Shown here: one piece after another, positions 1 to 11,663 of the stretch
Position numbering within the stretch: position 1 is the stretch's first letter
Layout of the letters: each line of letters starts with the position of its first letter
Origin: Asterias rubens
Taxonomy: Eukaryota > Echinodermata > Asteroidea > Forcipulatida > Asteriidae
NCBI RefSeq assembly: GCF_902459465.1
Contig: NC_047066.1
Span: forward strand, 16,061,047-16,125,046
Length of the DNA stretch: 64,000 nt
Direction of reading: 5' to 3'
Translations under genes and position numbers: made by a program
Notes under the pieces: generated by a model
The model's input: the letters and a program-made list of their open reading frames with translations, nothing else
Told to the model about the DNA's origin: nothing
Databases searched by the model: none

Positions 1-17
1 TAATTTCATATTAACAG

Positions 18-1618
18 TGACTTGGTTGCCGGCTGCTGTTGTAATTTATTCAAGATTCCAGGACTGGACTTCTACATCAAATTGCCGTTGTCCGAGTGGT
101 GTGAAGAAGCTCGTATCTGTGCACACAATGTTGTCTGATGCATGGCGTGGGTTCTTTGAACACTATCTACCCACCATAGTAATCAAATTAAGGTTTGTGT
201 GGATCGTTGTATTTGCATCTCTCGGTGTTGGTGCATTCTGTGTTGTGTTCATCAGCCCAAGGTTGCAGCTACCCAACAGGGCGGAGTTCCAAGTATTTCG
301 AGACACCGACTTATTCGAGTTATACGACAACGAATATAAGCCAAAGTTTGATTTTAATGTCGAGAGAAAAAATCCACTTTATCTTGCCTTAGTATTTGGC
401 GTTCGTGACGAGGACAACGGTGACCATTGGGATCCTGATAATAACGGGATGTTAAACCTGGAACCAAATTTCAACATGTCTCATCCCGATGTACAGATTT
501 GGCTCCAAGATTTATGCCAAAGTTTGAAAAACCAAAGTTTTTATAATCCCGACGAGGGCTCATTGTGCGCAATGATGGACATGATAAAACTTGTTTTGTC
601 ATTTCCTTGTATAGATGCAACAACTCCTTGCTGCGGTCAAACAAGTTTCCCATATCCTTCTCAACTCTTTGAAACATGTTTAACAACAGCAGCAGAGTGT
701 GACACACCAAGATGTCTGTATGGCTATGTTTCTCCCGGACCTCTGTTTAGCAGAGACGGTTCAATAAAGGCTTTATATATGAGAGACAGCAGCTCCATAG
801 AGAATTCAATGAATTTCAACTACATTGATACATTTTGGACCGAGGCAAACAGTTGGTTTGACGAGAGATTGGAAAGCAAGCCAGTGGGGTTAACTGGCGG
901 ATGGCTAGTTGCTGGATCAGAAGATGGAACACAGTTGTATTTTTTTAACCTGCAGAAGAGTTTGGCTACGGGGGCACCTTTATCTATGGGTTTATCACTT
1001 CTGTTTGCGGCAGTCATGCTTATTCTTACCACGTGGAATATTCTGATATCCCTCTATGCTATGTTATCCATAGCAGGCACTTTCTCTGTTACTGTCGGCA
1101 CCCTTGTTCTTCTAGGTTGGCGTCTGAATATATTTGAATCTGCCATTTTGTCTTTAGCGGTTGGGCTATCAGTTGATTTTACCATCCACTATGGTGTTGC
1201 ATACCGCTTAGCTCCGTCAAAGTTGAGACTGGAGCGGACATTACATTCATTGAGAAGTGTTGGATCCGCCATAACTGTAGCTGCGCTATCCACATTTGCT
1301 GCAGGCGCCATGATGATGCCCTCAACGGTCATAACCTATGTTCAGCTGGGTACATTTCTCATGCTTGTAATGACTATTAGTTGGGTATACGCTACTTTTT
1401 TCTTTCTCTCTGTTTGTCGAGTCATTGGTCCACAAGGCAACTTTGCACAGATTCCAATCCACAGACTTTTCTGTCGCAAGAAGCCCATCGTCCAACAAGC
1501 TGCTGTCAACAGTCAAAGTCATGAGTTACATGAGAATGAAAACTCCATGGCAAATGGTAGGTTTACAGGAAATCCCTCGAGTGGGATAGATGAAGGCAGT
1601 CAAACCAACATGACTTAA
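18..1618 (+). CDS. DISP1-like: Dispatched-like protein (DISP1 family), 3' terminal coding exon, partial
   Basis: This is the last coding exon of a Dispatched-family RND transporter, the membrane protein that releases lipid-modified Hedgehog from producing cells. An AG acceptor lies at 16-17 and the first codon is split across the junction, so the GTG at 17 is not a start; the 5' two thirds of the gene lie left of the window. About 533 codons are present: a TM segment near residues 57-79, a large cysteine-rich extracellular loop (about 80-318), then a cluster of TM helices (about 321-466) with the motif GLSVDF at 383-388, whose acidic residue belongs to the RND proton/ion relay. The cytoplasmic tail is short and polar. 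The opening VTWLPA, the GPQG motif after the last helix and the domain order fit DISP1 better than Patched or NPC1. The stop is TAA at 1616-1618. Confidence 0.9.
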
Positions 1619-1659
1619 CATTAGTTTAATTTGCTTCGTTGCTTCATGTGATGACTATT

Positions 1660-1665
1660 AATAAA
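1660..1665 (+). terminator. Candidate poly(A) signal of the Dispatched-like gene
   Basis: AATAAA occurs 42 bases after the TAA stop, the first canonical signal downstream. The surrounding sequence also resembles a dispersed repeat (compare 9410-9440 and 27060-27110), so the signal may have been supplied by, or lie at the edge of, a transposable element. Confidence 0.45.
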
Positions 1666-1667
1666 TA

Positions 1668-1900
1668 TTTGGTTTGCGGTAACACGTGATGTGTATCTAC
1701 TTGCCAGGTAGAGTTTGTTCTTAGAGGACTGTCTTTCTTTACTCTACTACCGCGGAGTAGATTTATCGGATGTTCGGGAGACTTCTCGGTTGTGAAAAGA
1801 ACTGTTCTGTTTTGTTTAACTATTACCAGGGCGGAAGGTCCTGACGATGACTAGAGCAAGCTTGTCGAAACGTTGAGACCGATTCAAGAACTGACTCCGC
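1668..1900 (+). repeat. Left arm of a dispersed interspersed repeat
   Basis: This stretch (GGTTTGCGGTAACAC, then a CTACTACCGCGGAGTAG palindrome) recurs inverted at about 2340-2500, in part at 15820-15905 and 27063-27130. It also carries CGAAACGTTGAGACC near 1868, a motif I associate with dispersed repeats of marine invertebrates. No ORF. Confidence 0.6.
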
Positions 1901-1974
1901 GGTTGTGCAATTAATTACGATCCTATAAGCTAAGTAGTCCCAGCCAATGTTCTATACCTTTCGCCCGGTAGTAG

Positions 1975-2361
1975 TTAAAGGCAGTGGACACTATTGGTAA
2001 TTACTCAAAATAATTATTAGAATAAAACATTACTTGGTATAGTAACTGGGGGAGGTTGATGGTATAAAACATTATGCGAAACGGTTCCCTCTGAAGTGAT
2101 GTAGTTTACGAGAAAGAAGTAATTTTCCGCGAATTTGATTTCGAGACCTCAGATTTAGAGTTTGAGGTCTCGAAATCAACCATCTGAAAGCACACAACTT
2201 CGTGGGACAATGGTGTTTTTTTCTTTCACTATTATCTCACAACTTCGACGACCGATTGAGCTCAAATTTTCACAGGTTTGTTATTTTATGCATATGTTGA
2301 GATACATCAAGTAAGAAGACTGGTTTTTGACATTTACCAATAGTGTTCACAGTGTCTTTAA
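1975..2361 (+). mobile_element. TTAA-flanked MITE, full copy
   Basis: 387 bp, starting TTAAAGGCAGTGGACAC and ending in the inverted complement plus TTAA. It has the family's hallmark internal palindrome (GAGACCTC / GAGGTCTC) around 2150 and the CACAGGTTTGTTATTTTATGC block near the 3' end. No coding capacity. It sits between the inverted arms at 1668-1900 and 2340-2500. Confidence 0.8.
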
Positions 2362-2500
2362 AGGAGGACAGTTCTTTTCAGAAATGAGAAATCTCCCGAA
2401 CATCCGATATCTACTCGGCGGTAGTGCGAATGACTCTGAGAACAAACTCTACCTGGTAAGTAGATACACACACGGTGTTACCGCAAACCAAATATATATT
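2340..2500 (-). repeat. Inverted partner of the repeat at 1668-1900
   Basis: The reverse complement matches 1668-1810 (the GTTTGCGGTAACACC and TACTTACCAGGTAGAG blocks). Together the two arms form a large foldback with a MITE in its centre. Confidence 0.6.
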
Positions 2501-2842
2501 GATACCTCACCATGCAATGCCTCAAATCCTATAACAAAACATTACTTGCCCTAATGGATGATGCAACTCTTTCAACACAACAAAAAATATAGATACATAA
2601 AATAGGCTGACTATTGAACTCTTCAGTCAACGATAAGACCATTATTATATGTATTTTCTGTGTTATTTATTTATGTATTTCATTTATTTATGTATTTATT
2701 TATTTCAAGATGACACCGTTTTGTTTTTATTTCATTACCAAATACTTGCCACATTTACTCAATTGCAGCAAAAAATATATGAAATACAAATTATAAATAG
2801 TATATAATATATAGAATGTATCAAGTGTTAAATAATGTGTAT

Positions 2843-3349
2843 TATATAACACCCAAGCAGATCCTTGCCATTTGATTGGAGGATTGTCCGTCACGTGATA
2901 GCAAATAAAAGTACCATTGCACGCTGAGTCACTCGCCGTGCTTTTTCGTTCCATCCGAAAAGTACCATTGCACGCTGGCACGCTGCCAGCGTGCAATGGT
3001 ACTTTTCGGATGGAACGAAAAAGCTGAGTAAAAACATCACTGCGTGCGCGTGTCTTTGGTAACGCAGCAGGTGTTACTGCAAGAAAGCATAGTAAAATTA
3101 CTAGCATTCGGCTTCTACAGTTGAAATTGTTTGTTTTGGAAGTTGTTTCTTTCAATCAAAATGACAAAGTTCTACTTGGATGTTATATAAAACAAATAAT
3201 GAATGTTTTTCATTCGTGCAATGGTGCGAATATGTTCATTCGTTGAAAGCTGGAATGTTCCATTCAACTCGGCTCCGCCTCGTTGAATAGAACATTCCAT
3301 CTTTCAACTCATGAACATATTCGCACCATTGCACTCATAAACATTCATT
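2843..3349. repeat. Foldback element, copy A, with two large palindromes
   Basis: It contains a perfect palindrome at 2940-3024 (two 41-base arms, 3-base loop) and a longer imperfect one at 3198-3349 whose arms begin AATGAATGTTT. The left edge reads TATATAACACCCAAGCAG. Almost the same sequence recurs at 3637-4159. The 142-codon open frame on the minus strand here is a by-product of the palindrome. Confidence 0.8.
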
Positions 3350-3636
3350 ATGTGTATATTATTATTGCACATGTGTCGTTGCCTCACGCTTTTGTAAAAG
3401 CACACAAAGACAATACAAATGTCAGTAGTATTAATTATTAAAATTATATATTTGTTTGACTAAATCTTTGTATTGTACAAGTTGTGTGGACAGTTATACG
3501 TTATGGTTCAACATTGCGTTAATTGTGACTTTGGTTCAGCTCAGAGGTTCCAAAAGTAAAGATTATTAAGATGCTCATTGTGCAGCTCCGCTCTATAACA
3601 AAATATTTAAAGTATAGTTTAAAACTATAAGTACTT

Positions 3637-4159
3637 TTATATAACACCCAAGCAGATCCTTGCCATTTGATTGGAGGATTGTCCGTCACGTGATAGCAAA
3701 TAAAAGTACCAATACACGCTGAGTCACTCACCGTGCTTTTTCGTTCCATCCGAAAAGTACCATTGCACGCTGGCACGCTGCCAGCGTGCAATGGTACTTT
3801 TCGGATGGAACGAAAAAGCTGAGTAAAAACATCACTGCGTGCGCGTGTCTTTGGTAACGCAGCAGTGTTACTGCAAGGCATATTAGTAAAATTACTAGCA
3901 TTCGGCTTCTACAATTAAAAATTGTAGGCCTACGCTTTGTTTGTTTTGAAAGTTGTATCTTTCAATCAAAATGACAAAGATCTACTTGGATGTTATATAA
4001 AACAAATAATGAATGTTTTTCATTCGTGCAATGGTGCGAAAATGTTCATTCGTTGAAAGCTGGAATGTTCCATTCAACTCGGCTCCGCCTCGTTGAATAG
4101 AACATTCCATCTTTCAACTCATGAACATATTCGCACCATTGCACTCATAAACATTCATT
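3637..4159. repeat. Foldback element, copy B
   Basis: Near-identical copy of 2843-3349 in the same orientation. The 41-base-arm cruciform is repeated base for base at 3735-3819 and the second palindrome at 4008-4159. Spacing between copies is about 795 bases, so this looks like a local tandem duplication or two insertions of a young element. Confidence 0.8.
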
Positions 4160-4800
4160 ATGTGTATAATATTCTATGTTTTGTTTTTATGTAAGCTTGA
4201 TGTGTGCAATGAACAATACTAAACAAAACGTTTAGTACTAAAATACTACGTAAGTTGACCTCGATATGTAATAATTTTCGCGAGAATATGGACATCCGGG
4301 CTATCAGCACATTTTTTACCCCCAAAATGGCGGTCAGGAGACACGTGTGTATGCGTGCTGCGCAAAGCGCAATGGGTCTAAATAGCCAAAGGTTATAATT
4401 ATTTTAAATAATCTTAACTTAGGCCTTTTTTTGTATACTTTCAATTAATTGTGTTTTACTCTTGAATTAAATTTAAGGTATTTTTTTTATTATAGGCCTA
4501 ATCAACTTTCAACAATATCCAAGTCTCCATGCGTAGTTTAATGCTTTGTCTGAATTCTGGTGCATTAAATCGCTTCTGTATTGTGCCTGATAGACATTCG
4601 CAGTCTAATTGTAATCAGACAGTGGCAAATAATTGGTCACAAAACCTTGTGTGGAATGTGTGAATTAGTCAGTATAGTAACAGTAAAATGAAATTGTCAA
4701 AGATTGAAAACCCACGGTATTACATCTTTGTTCATCTGTATACATGTATTGTCTTACAGTCCTCATACAGTACAAACTTAAACTGTATCAAGGCAACATT
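4160..4800. other. AT-rich intergenic stretch, no feature seen
   Basis: No convincing exon, RNA gene or transposon end. Short ORFs only. Confidence 0.5.
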
Positions 4801-4810
4801 GACCTTTGAT

Positions 4811-4970
4811 AATCGATAGCCTTCCCACCTTTAAAAGTCGATTGTAGACGGTTAATAATCGATACCACATAAATTATCTCTAATAATCGATAACACGCTT
4901 TAAAGGCCGATGTCCCACATGGTAATCGAAAGCCAAACTTAAAATCGATAGCACACCTCAATAATCGATA
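4811..4970 (+). promoter_or_regulatory. Homotypic cluster of AATCGATA sites
   Basis: Five exact AATCGATA octamers all read on the plus strand, starting at 4811, 4857, 4885, 4943 and 4963, with degenerate relatives near 4838 (GTCGATT), 4907 (CCGAT) and 4924 (AATCGAA). The octamer matches known binding preferences of CUT-homeodomain factors (Onecut, Cux). The roughly 17-28-base spacing could equally mean a decayed minisatellite. No gene is visible close by, so enhancer function is only a hypothesis. Confidence 0.35.
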
Positions 4971-4979
4971 ACTAATACT

Positions 4980-5685
4980 CTTATAATTTATTATAACTTA
5001 TAGTACTTATAATACACATATAATATTTTATTATCCCCTGTAATTGTTTGTTAATAAGTACATGAAAACGATACACAAAGATATACAACTACAAGCATCT
5101 TGGTAGGTACTTATTTTGCTGAATAATGTGTTTTCATTAAAATGTTTACCCATGCAGCCAGTTTCCCTCTTTTGGTGGACTACTTTATTTCGATGTTTGT
5201 GTGAATCTCTCTACTTTTAGAACATCTTTCCATCAACCAATTTCATAACAAAGCTCACGGTATGGAAGCTCCCTGTCCCTAATACGCCTTCTTGACTTGA
5301 TGGCGGTGTTATTTATTGCAGTTGGTGGTCATAACAATATGCAGGATGTGCATAATGGATTTTTTTAAATAATTGGAGTAGATCTGTTCACTGAATTTGA
5401 TGGGGTTGTTTTGGCAGCATCGTTTAATAGCTAACTCATATTTAGTTTACGTATGAGTGACGTTCGCGGTAATAAAAAAATAATGACGGAACGAAATTAA
5501 AAATAGTTTATGGGGTGATTTGGTATGATAACGGTTTCAAAGGAAATCATAGTCTCAAAATAATGACGTCATCGTCATGTCAATTTCGCAACTGAACCAA
5601 TTTAAGCTAAATTGTTAACGTTCTTATAAGCCAAACGAGAAGATAGAATATACAATACATACTTTATCTCAAGTACCAAGGTACA
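4980..5685. other. AT-rich intergenic stretch, no feature seen
   Basis: No exon-like sequence, palindrome or tandem repeat of note was found on either strand. Confidence 0.5.
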
Positions 5686-5689
5686 TGTT

Positions 5690-6043
5690 TGGTAATTACT
5701 CAAAACAAATAATACTTAAAGACTGACCCTGTAACGAGCATAAGAGAGCTGTTGATGGTATACAAAATTGTGAGAAACGGCTCACTCTGAAGTAGCATAG
5801 ATTTTGAGAAAGAGATAATTTCTCACTAAAATAATAAAAGACTTCCAGCTAGAAGTCTTTTATTCCTATCTGAAAGCACTCAAATTCGTCCAACAAGGGT
5901 GTTTTTTCTGTCATAATTTTCTCGCAACTCTGATGACCAATTGAGCTCACATTTTCACAGGCTTGTTATTTTATGCTTATGTTGGGATAGACCAACTGCG
6001 AAGACTGGTCTTTGACAATTACCAAAGGTGTACCTTCCCTTTA
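5690..6043 (+). mobile_element. TTAA-flanked MITE, divergent copy
   Basis: The family's 5' block (TTTGGTAATTACTCAAAA), middle (AAACGGCTC) and 3' block (CACAGGCTTGTTATTTTATG) are present in order, but the TIRs are altered (GTACATG / GTGTACCTTCC). An older member. Confidence 0.65.
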
Positions 6044-6079
6044 AACCACAATGGATCTTACTGCGTAACTTCGAGTATT

Positions 6080-6212
6080 GGCCGTGTCCGAAACGGCGAC
6101 TTCGGCTACAGCTACCTACGGCTAGATCGCGCGCGTCTGCCTATTCTTCAACACTGGTAGACGCGCTTATCTAGACGTAGCTGTAGCCGAAGTCGTCGTT
6201 TCGGACACGGCC
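6080..6212. repeat. Palindromic GC-rich MITE-like element
   Basis: Left arm GGCCGTGTCCGAAACGG... (6080-6133) is the inverted complement of the right arm (6160-6212, ending GGACACGGCC); the loop is about 26 bases. It is much more GC-rich than its surroundings. No ORF. Confidence 0.75.
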
Positions 6213-6241
6213 TCATAGTCTTGAAGTCAAGACGGTAATTG

Positions 6242-6305
6242 TTAAGCGCGGTGTGTAGTTACAGCGCGGCGTGTTAAGCGCGGTGTGTAGTTACAGCGCG
6301 GCGCA
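6242..6305 (+). repeat. Two tandem copies of a 32-bp GC-rich unit
   Basis: Units 6242-6273 and 6274-6305 (TTAAGCGCGGTGTGTAG...) differ only at the last bases. They directly abut the left TIR of the element at 6306. Confidence 0.8.
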
Positions 6306-7386
6306 CAGTGGGCCAGAATGGGATGAAAGTGCGCCAAAAATATAAATCATTAAGTTTTGTGCAGGAAGGTTCACCTACTTAGCTTTTTCCGACCCGTAGA
6401 ATCCAATGGTGATAATTAGATCGGAGTATGACGTCAGCAAAATACCGATTTTTGATTGGTCCTGATGTAATGGACTGTTTATCGCGGTTAAATTGTGACT
6501 AATTGCTTGCATCTGTGAATAATTCTAAGCAACCACGACAAGAGTTTTCAATGTTTGATGCATCATCAACAGAACTAACAACTTCAAATAATCGCTTGCT
6601 TGGTAAAGACGCCATTGTGCACTGTGGTACAGCTGACAGATACATTTAAAGACAACTAGCGGCAGTATCCCTCATCACAACATAATTATGAGACACCAAG
6701 TACATTGAAATTTCAACTGCGCAATCAGACATAAATAGGGGTATCATATTGCACCTATCGGCGAGCGCAGCCTTGCTCGGGTGTCGTGTTTCTCAATGGA
6801 GCGCGCCATATTATGTAATAATCAGAAAAGGGCGAAAACGTACAGTGATCGCTTCAGAAAAACTGCTCTAAAATCGTGTATCGCAGGTTGTCGCAGCTAC
6901 ATTTGGTACCAAAATGATGCAAACAAGTTGCTCTATTAGAAATGAGTAGACTTTAGGCAGCAATCGACGGCAATCTTTAGTTTCCGTATTGCTGAACACA
7001 AAAAACGTAAATTTCATGTCAATGTTGACACAATATGTCAGTATTTATTCATAGAAAACTTCAACAAAAATAAAAACTGATTTAATTTCCTTCAAATATG
7101 AACCCTAAACTAGAGCCAAGTGAAAGTTTAGCTCCGTAACTCAATACAAGGTGTCTAATTTTGCTTTATGAAGATGTCTGCAACTATTTTCATTTTATGG
7201 TCAATTTCTGTGGATTTGCATACCTTTAAGAGGTCATGACAAGTCAATTTTTTTTATATTTTGCTTAATTTCCTCATAAAATTGTCCCATGGGGTATAAG
7301 CAACCTCAAAAGTGTTGAAAAAATTAAAACTAGCAGGGTCACGTTTCACCCTTTTTGGCGCACTTTGGTTTCGGCCTGGCCCACTG
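6306..7386. mobile_element. Non-autonomous hAT-like DNA element
   Basis: 1081 bp bounded by imperfect TIRs: CAGTGGGCCAG ... AAAGTGCGCCAAAAA on the left and TTTTTGGCGCACTTT ... CTGGCCCACTG on the right. The CAGTG terminus is typical of hAT elements. The flanks (GCGGCGCA and TGCGGCGT) share GCGGCG but are not a clean 8-bp duplication, so the superfamily is uncertain. No transposase frame is present. Confidence 0.6.
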
Positions 7387-8470
7387 TGCGGCGTAGCTAC
7401 GGGAACGATGCACACACCCTCGATCCCAGTATGTGTGTGTGAGTCAGTCGCAAATAGGCAGCGCCTAACGACTTGTCATCAAGTCTATGGCTACGGTCGA
7501 CTCGGGCGTGCGTGACTAGTCACAAGTCCGTGTGTAAAAAATGTATCGCGAAGTGCGCCCTCTATTGGATGACTTGTGAACCTGCCTACTTATGCACATT
7601 ACGTCATTTCAGTACGGCGCCCCGTTTTGACCTCAAACCCGTACCCATAATGCTTTGCAAAACGTTATTGTTCTGACGGCTCTTGCATGCAATTTGTTTT
7701 ACAAATCGGGAAAAAAATACGCAGGTTTAAACATAAAACAGTAGTTTAGAAACAGTTTTTTTCCCCTGCGCTTCCTTGCTTTGGTTGCTGTACTCTGTAT
7801 TTCTGCTGCTGCTAGCGCTAGCTGCGCCGATCGAGTCTACCCCTACCGCCGATACTGCACATTGATGGATGACAAATCCCACGACTGTCACTCAGCAAGC
7901 AGACGGCAACAGCTTTTAAAAAGTAGACAGTGAGTAAACTAATACTTTGTAGACTGTATCGACAATTTTGTTTTTGAATCCGACAACTAAGAGTAACACG
8001 TACCCCATGACTGCCAGCAGATTCGTCGAATTTTTCCCATCATCATCTGTCACGATAGACGCCACCTACGCCCGGCCCGTGACCGCCTGTGTGTGTGAGG
8101 CAATGAGACGGTCCTACTAAAAGCCGACAACTCGCCGACAACGCCGACAACTCGCCAGAGCGCCGACAACTCGTTGCAGACACCTTAAAAACAGCAAACA
8201 AACCAACGGTTTATTAAAACTATGTGCACAATTTTATAATAACATAAATACAACGGCTTTACTTCACGAAAAGTCGTAGTTTTTTACCCGGAAAAAAAGC
8301 GAACATCCGCGGAGCACGGTTGGACGCCATCTTGGCCGACAACCCGTGTTGCGACCATTCCATTATGGTACAGGGGTGACACAAGATCGGGGGGGGGGGA
8401 GAACAGTGCGCGGGCGGGTGGGGTTGGCATTGGCCCGGTTTTATGGCAACTAGATTTATCCTCGCCTCAT
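7387..8470. other. CpG-richer non-coding stretch with short repeats
   Basis: Higher CpG than its neighbours, a fourfold GCCGACAACTC-type repeat at about 8122-8175, a GCCATCTTGG (YY1-like core) near 8329 and a G run near 8390. It could be a CpG-rich promoter, but no first exon could be linked to it. Confidence 0.3.
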
Positions 8471-10250
8471 TCGTGACATGATTAAGATAGGGATGTTGAT
8501 GATTATTATTAACAATAAAAAACTTAGCCTACATTCAATATGTGAAATTTATTTTATTAATTTTACATCAAATTTTATGAAATTTATTTTATTAATGTTC
8601 TCAATTGTTCAGAGTCACAGAAAAATAATAGGAGACAAGAAAATTGCATGTGAAAGAGCAGCATAACAACGGTAAACTTTATGATTACTGTTGATCTTCC
8701 GATAAAACTTCTGAAATAAATTAAACAGTACTTCAACTAACAGAGAAATATCCATCTTTAAAAAAAAAAAAAATACATAAAAATAAAATAAATAATGATG
8801 CTCGGTAAGGTAGACCAGGTTGTTGAAAATTGCATGCACGTTTCCCAGCACAAGTAATTCAATATTTTTTTAACGTGAAAACATTCTTGTTGGTTTTACA
8901 TTTCACGCAATGGAGGTATAAACACTTTTAAAATTATTTTAGGATATTACCATTCGACGTATATATTGTCAACCCACATTGGTGTGTATTTTTCCGTTCC
9001 CTCACGGACCAAATACAACCTATGTCCTCCTATATTTACTCAACTCACTTCACCAGCTTTCCAGAAATGAATACCGCAAGTCATGCACTAATTAATACCT
9101 TGTGGTTCCTAGTTTCATTTTAAAAAGTGAGGGCCGGCAGTCACATAACCCCAAAACTTATATTAACGTGTCTTATAATAGTTGTGAAAATATCCAGCTT
9201 ATACCTTTTTTGCTATAATCTTGTTACTGTGACGTCTGTTCCTATAACTACTGACACATATTTGATACAACTTTCAAGTTTGAACACAATAATTAATATA
9301 AAAATGTAAAGAACATCTATTTCCAATTCATTTATGTCCGTCCCTCACGCATAAAGAAAGCCGTTTTAAAATCATTTGAAACTTAGCATTGGTGGAAATA
9401 CGATATGCAAAGGTTTTCATGTGATGACTATAATAAATCTTATTTTAACTATGACTCGGATGACGCTTAAGACTTCATCCAACTGAAATTAATACAAAAC
9501 ACTTCGAAATTTTAACATGAAGAAATCAGCGGGCCATTGACAGCTGTCAGAGTGGCATCAACATCATCTGTCCCGTCAATCATGATTGACGGGAGCTCAT
9601 TGAAGCACTTTGATTGGCCGAAACCACTTTAGTGAACAAACTACGCCGCGTGACCATGAAGCCGACGTCAATCACTGACCTTGTATAATTAAGATTCTTT
9701 CCCCAGGATAGCTATTGATGATCTAAAGAAAACCTTATCGATAGCAATAAGCCAACAGTGCTCTTTCGCCCGGTGCAAAACAAGTTTGCCTACTGGCCTA
9801 ATTCTGTATTAAATAATGGTAAATAAAATGTCTTAAAACCAAACTGTCTTATACAAATTCACCACGGTTTCAGATTAATTTATATAAGTACACTGTATTC
9901 TTCATCGTCCTGTGTTTGCATTCGGGCGGTTCCAATGCTGCCCATCCTTCTCTTTTTCACAGATTCCCTTGAATGTGTTAAAGATACAAATTATCCATTG
10001 GTTATCCTCCTTTACACATTCTCTCAGAAATCATTTATTAGTCCCTGGCCAGGAGGTCCTCTTGACCTAAAATGTTTAACTTTCTAGTTGCCTTGCCAAT
10101 TCAAACAACTTGTTGCTTATTTTTATCCTCAATTTAATAGTGCGTTTTGCATTAATTACCAGAATCTCTCTTTTACCGAACTTTTATTTAAATACCCAGT
10201 TGTGTTTTTTAGTTTAAACTGCTACAGTGGTGGCGCTGTGTAGAGGAATA
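8471..10250. other. AT-rich stretch without recognised genes
   Basis: Only short spurious ORFs. A short piece near 9415-9445 (TTTTCATGTGATGACTATAATAAA) resembles the dispersed repeat after the Dispatched-like gene. Confidence 0.5.
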
Positions 10251-10251
10251 T

Positions 10252-10394
10252 CCTAGGGCTAGACCCAGTAACTGGGGCGCTGTACTTCCTTTTCGAAATG
10301 TTGACATTCTCGGTCGAAACTAGCACGACCGAGAATGTCAAAATTTAAAAAAAAAAGAGTACAGCGCCCCCAGTTACTCGGTCTATGCTAGGGC
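10252..10394. repeat. Palindromic MITE-like element, about 140 bp
   Basis: Left arm CCTAGGGCTAGACCCAGTAA ... pairs with the right arm CAGTTACTCGGTCTATGCTAGGG; the inner arms (TTGACATTCTCGGTCG / CGACCGAGAATGTCAA) are perfect. The centre is AAACTAG. Confidence 0.8.
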
Positions 10395-10674
10395 CTACTC
10401 TGTACTCATTTTGCATCTAAACTAACCTACTTCTACAGAAATTAAGGCTCCGCTGTGAGCGGGGGAGCTTTAGTTAGAGATTCTAAAGTAGAAGTACTTC
10501 CAACCATGGCATGATGGTCTAAAACATGTCTAAAAATAATAAATAGCCTAAATAGACCATGTAAGAAAAAGAAAAGTCTATATCTAACCCATGGCAATTA
10601 GGCCTACTACTAGTACTAGAACTATGAGGTTAGTTCCGCTATTGTCTTTGTGGAGACGATACCAAACCATATGA

Positions 10675-11413
10675 TGTTGTGACGGAACAGGGTGTAAGTT
10701 GAGTGTAGTTGGTGGACTGTGGCCAGTCTACTGCGCCCTTCTGCGCCGCGTGGGGTCTGCGCATTGGTTATAAAACAGGCGGCGCTGGAGGCGTGCTCTC
10801 TCTCTCTCTCTCTGCGGCATGCTTTGTTATCTGTTCTCGAAGTTTATCTCTCCACGTGTTGCTCTTGGGCTAGTCTAGCATTTAGGGATTGAGGTTTATT
10901 ACGTGTTGCTGGGTTGTCGAGGGATCGAGGATTGAACAGCCGACCGTATAGATAGAAGAGCGAGGTAACTAATAAGTTTGAGTACCGGGATTTTGGGAAC
11001 GGGAGCGTGTGTTGTGTTTCCTTACGTTGGAACTTCTAATACTGAGGTCGGGTGAGGGCGAATAACCGCATCTCGGGTAGAGAAAACGGTTGAGTGTAGC
11101 CCGGGGAATTCACGACTTGTATGTGGTTCGGTGAGGCACACTGTTTATCGCTGGAAGGTGCCTGGGGAGTTTCCCTCCTGCTTAGCCTTTGTGGGTTAGA
11201 AGTTACGCCGTGTGAGGCATAGTCTGTATTTGAAAGATTGTGTAACTTGTATGAGGTGTGAGGTTCACCTGTCACTTGGGCCCAATTGTGTATAACTTGT
11301 GTATGAGGTTTAGTGCATTTATTGATTGCATTGTCTAAGGGCCTGATATTATTATAAGGCGAGGTTATTGGGTTGTGTTGTGATTATAAACCTGTGAATT
11401 ATCTATTGATTAT
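10675..11413 (+). mobile_element. LTR-like sequence, left part
   Basis: It begins TGTTGTGACGGAACAGGG; the right part (to 23584) ends CGGTCCCGCCACAATA, giving a short imperfect terminal inverted repeat as in LTRs (TG...CA-like ends). Inside are a TATA box at 10769 and a CT-rich tract at 10795-10811, the layout of a U3/R promoter. With the array removed the sequence would be about 1.05 kb. No gag-pol, primer site or second LTR was identified, so a solo LTR is only one possible reading. Confidence 0.35.
10769..10775 (+). promoter_or_regulatory. Candidate TATA box of the LTR-like sequence
   Basis: TATAAAA in a GC-rich context, about 26 bases before a (CT)n tract. It would drive transcription rightward towards a plausible splice donor (GAG|GTAACT near 10962). 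Confidence 0.35.
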
Positions 11414-11628
11414 TAGCTGTTTCGTAGCGAAGCGCAGCGAAACAGCTCTTGTTTTTGTTAAAGTTTTTTTAGCTGTTTCGTAGCGAAGCGCAGCGAAACA
11501 GCTCTTGTTTTTGTTAAAGTTTTTTTAGCTGTTTCGCAGCGTAGCGCAGCGAAACAGCTATTGTTAGCTGTTTCGTAGCGAAGCGCAGCGAAACAGCTCT
11601 TGTTTTTGTTAAAGTTTTTTTTATTATT

Positions 11629-11663
<35 letters not shown>

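Noticed and set aside
2727..3881. Two related minus-strand frames of 142 and 120 codons
   Set aside because: Both run through the cruciform foldback elements and their likeness is that of the duplicated repeat; composition is not protein-like.
8300..8345. CpG-rich stretch with a YY1-like GCCATCTTGG as a gene promoter
   Set aside because: Too little: no TATA, no first exon and no transcript direction could be linked; mentioned only as a possibility.
11628..11662. Long T runs as retroposed poly(A) tails
   Set aside because: They recur at the same place in every array unit, just before the body, so they are part of the repeat rather than separate retrocopies.
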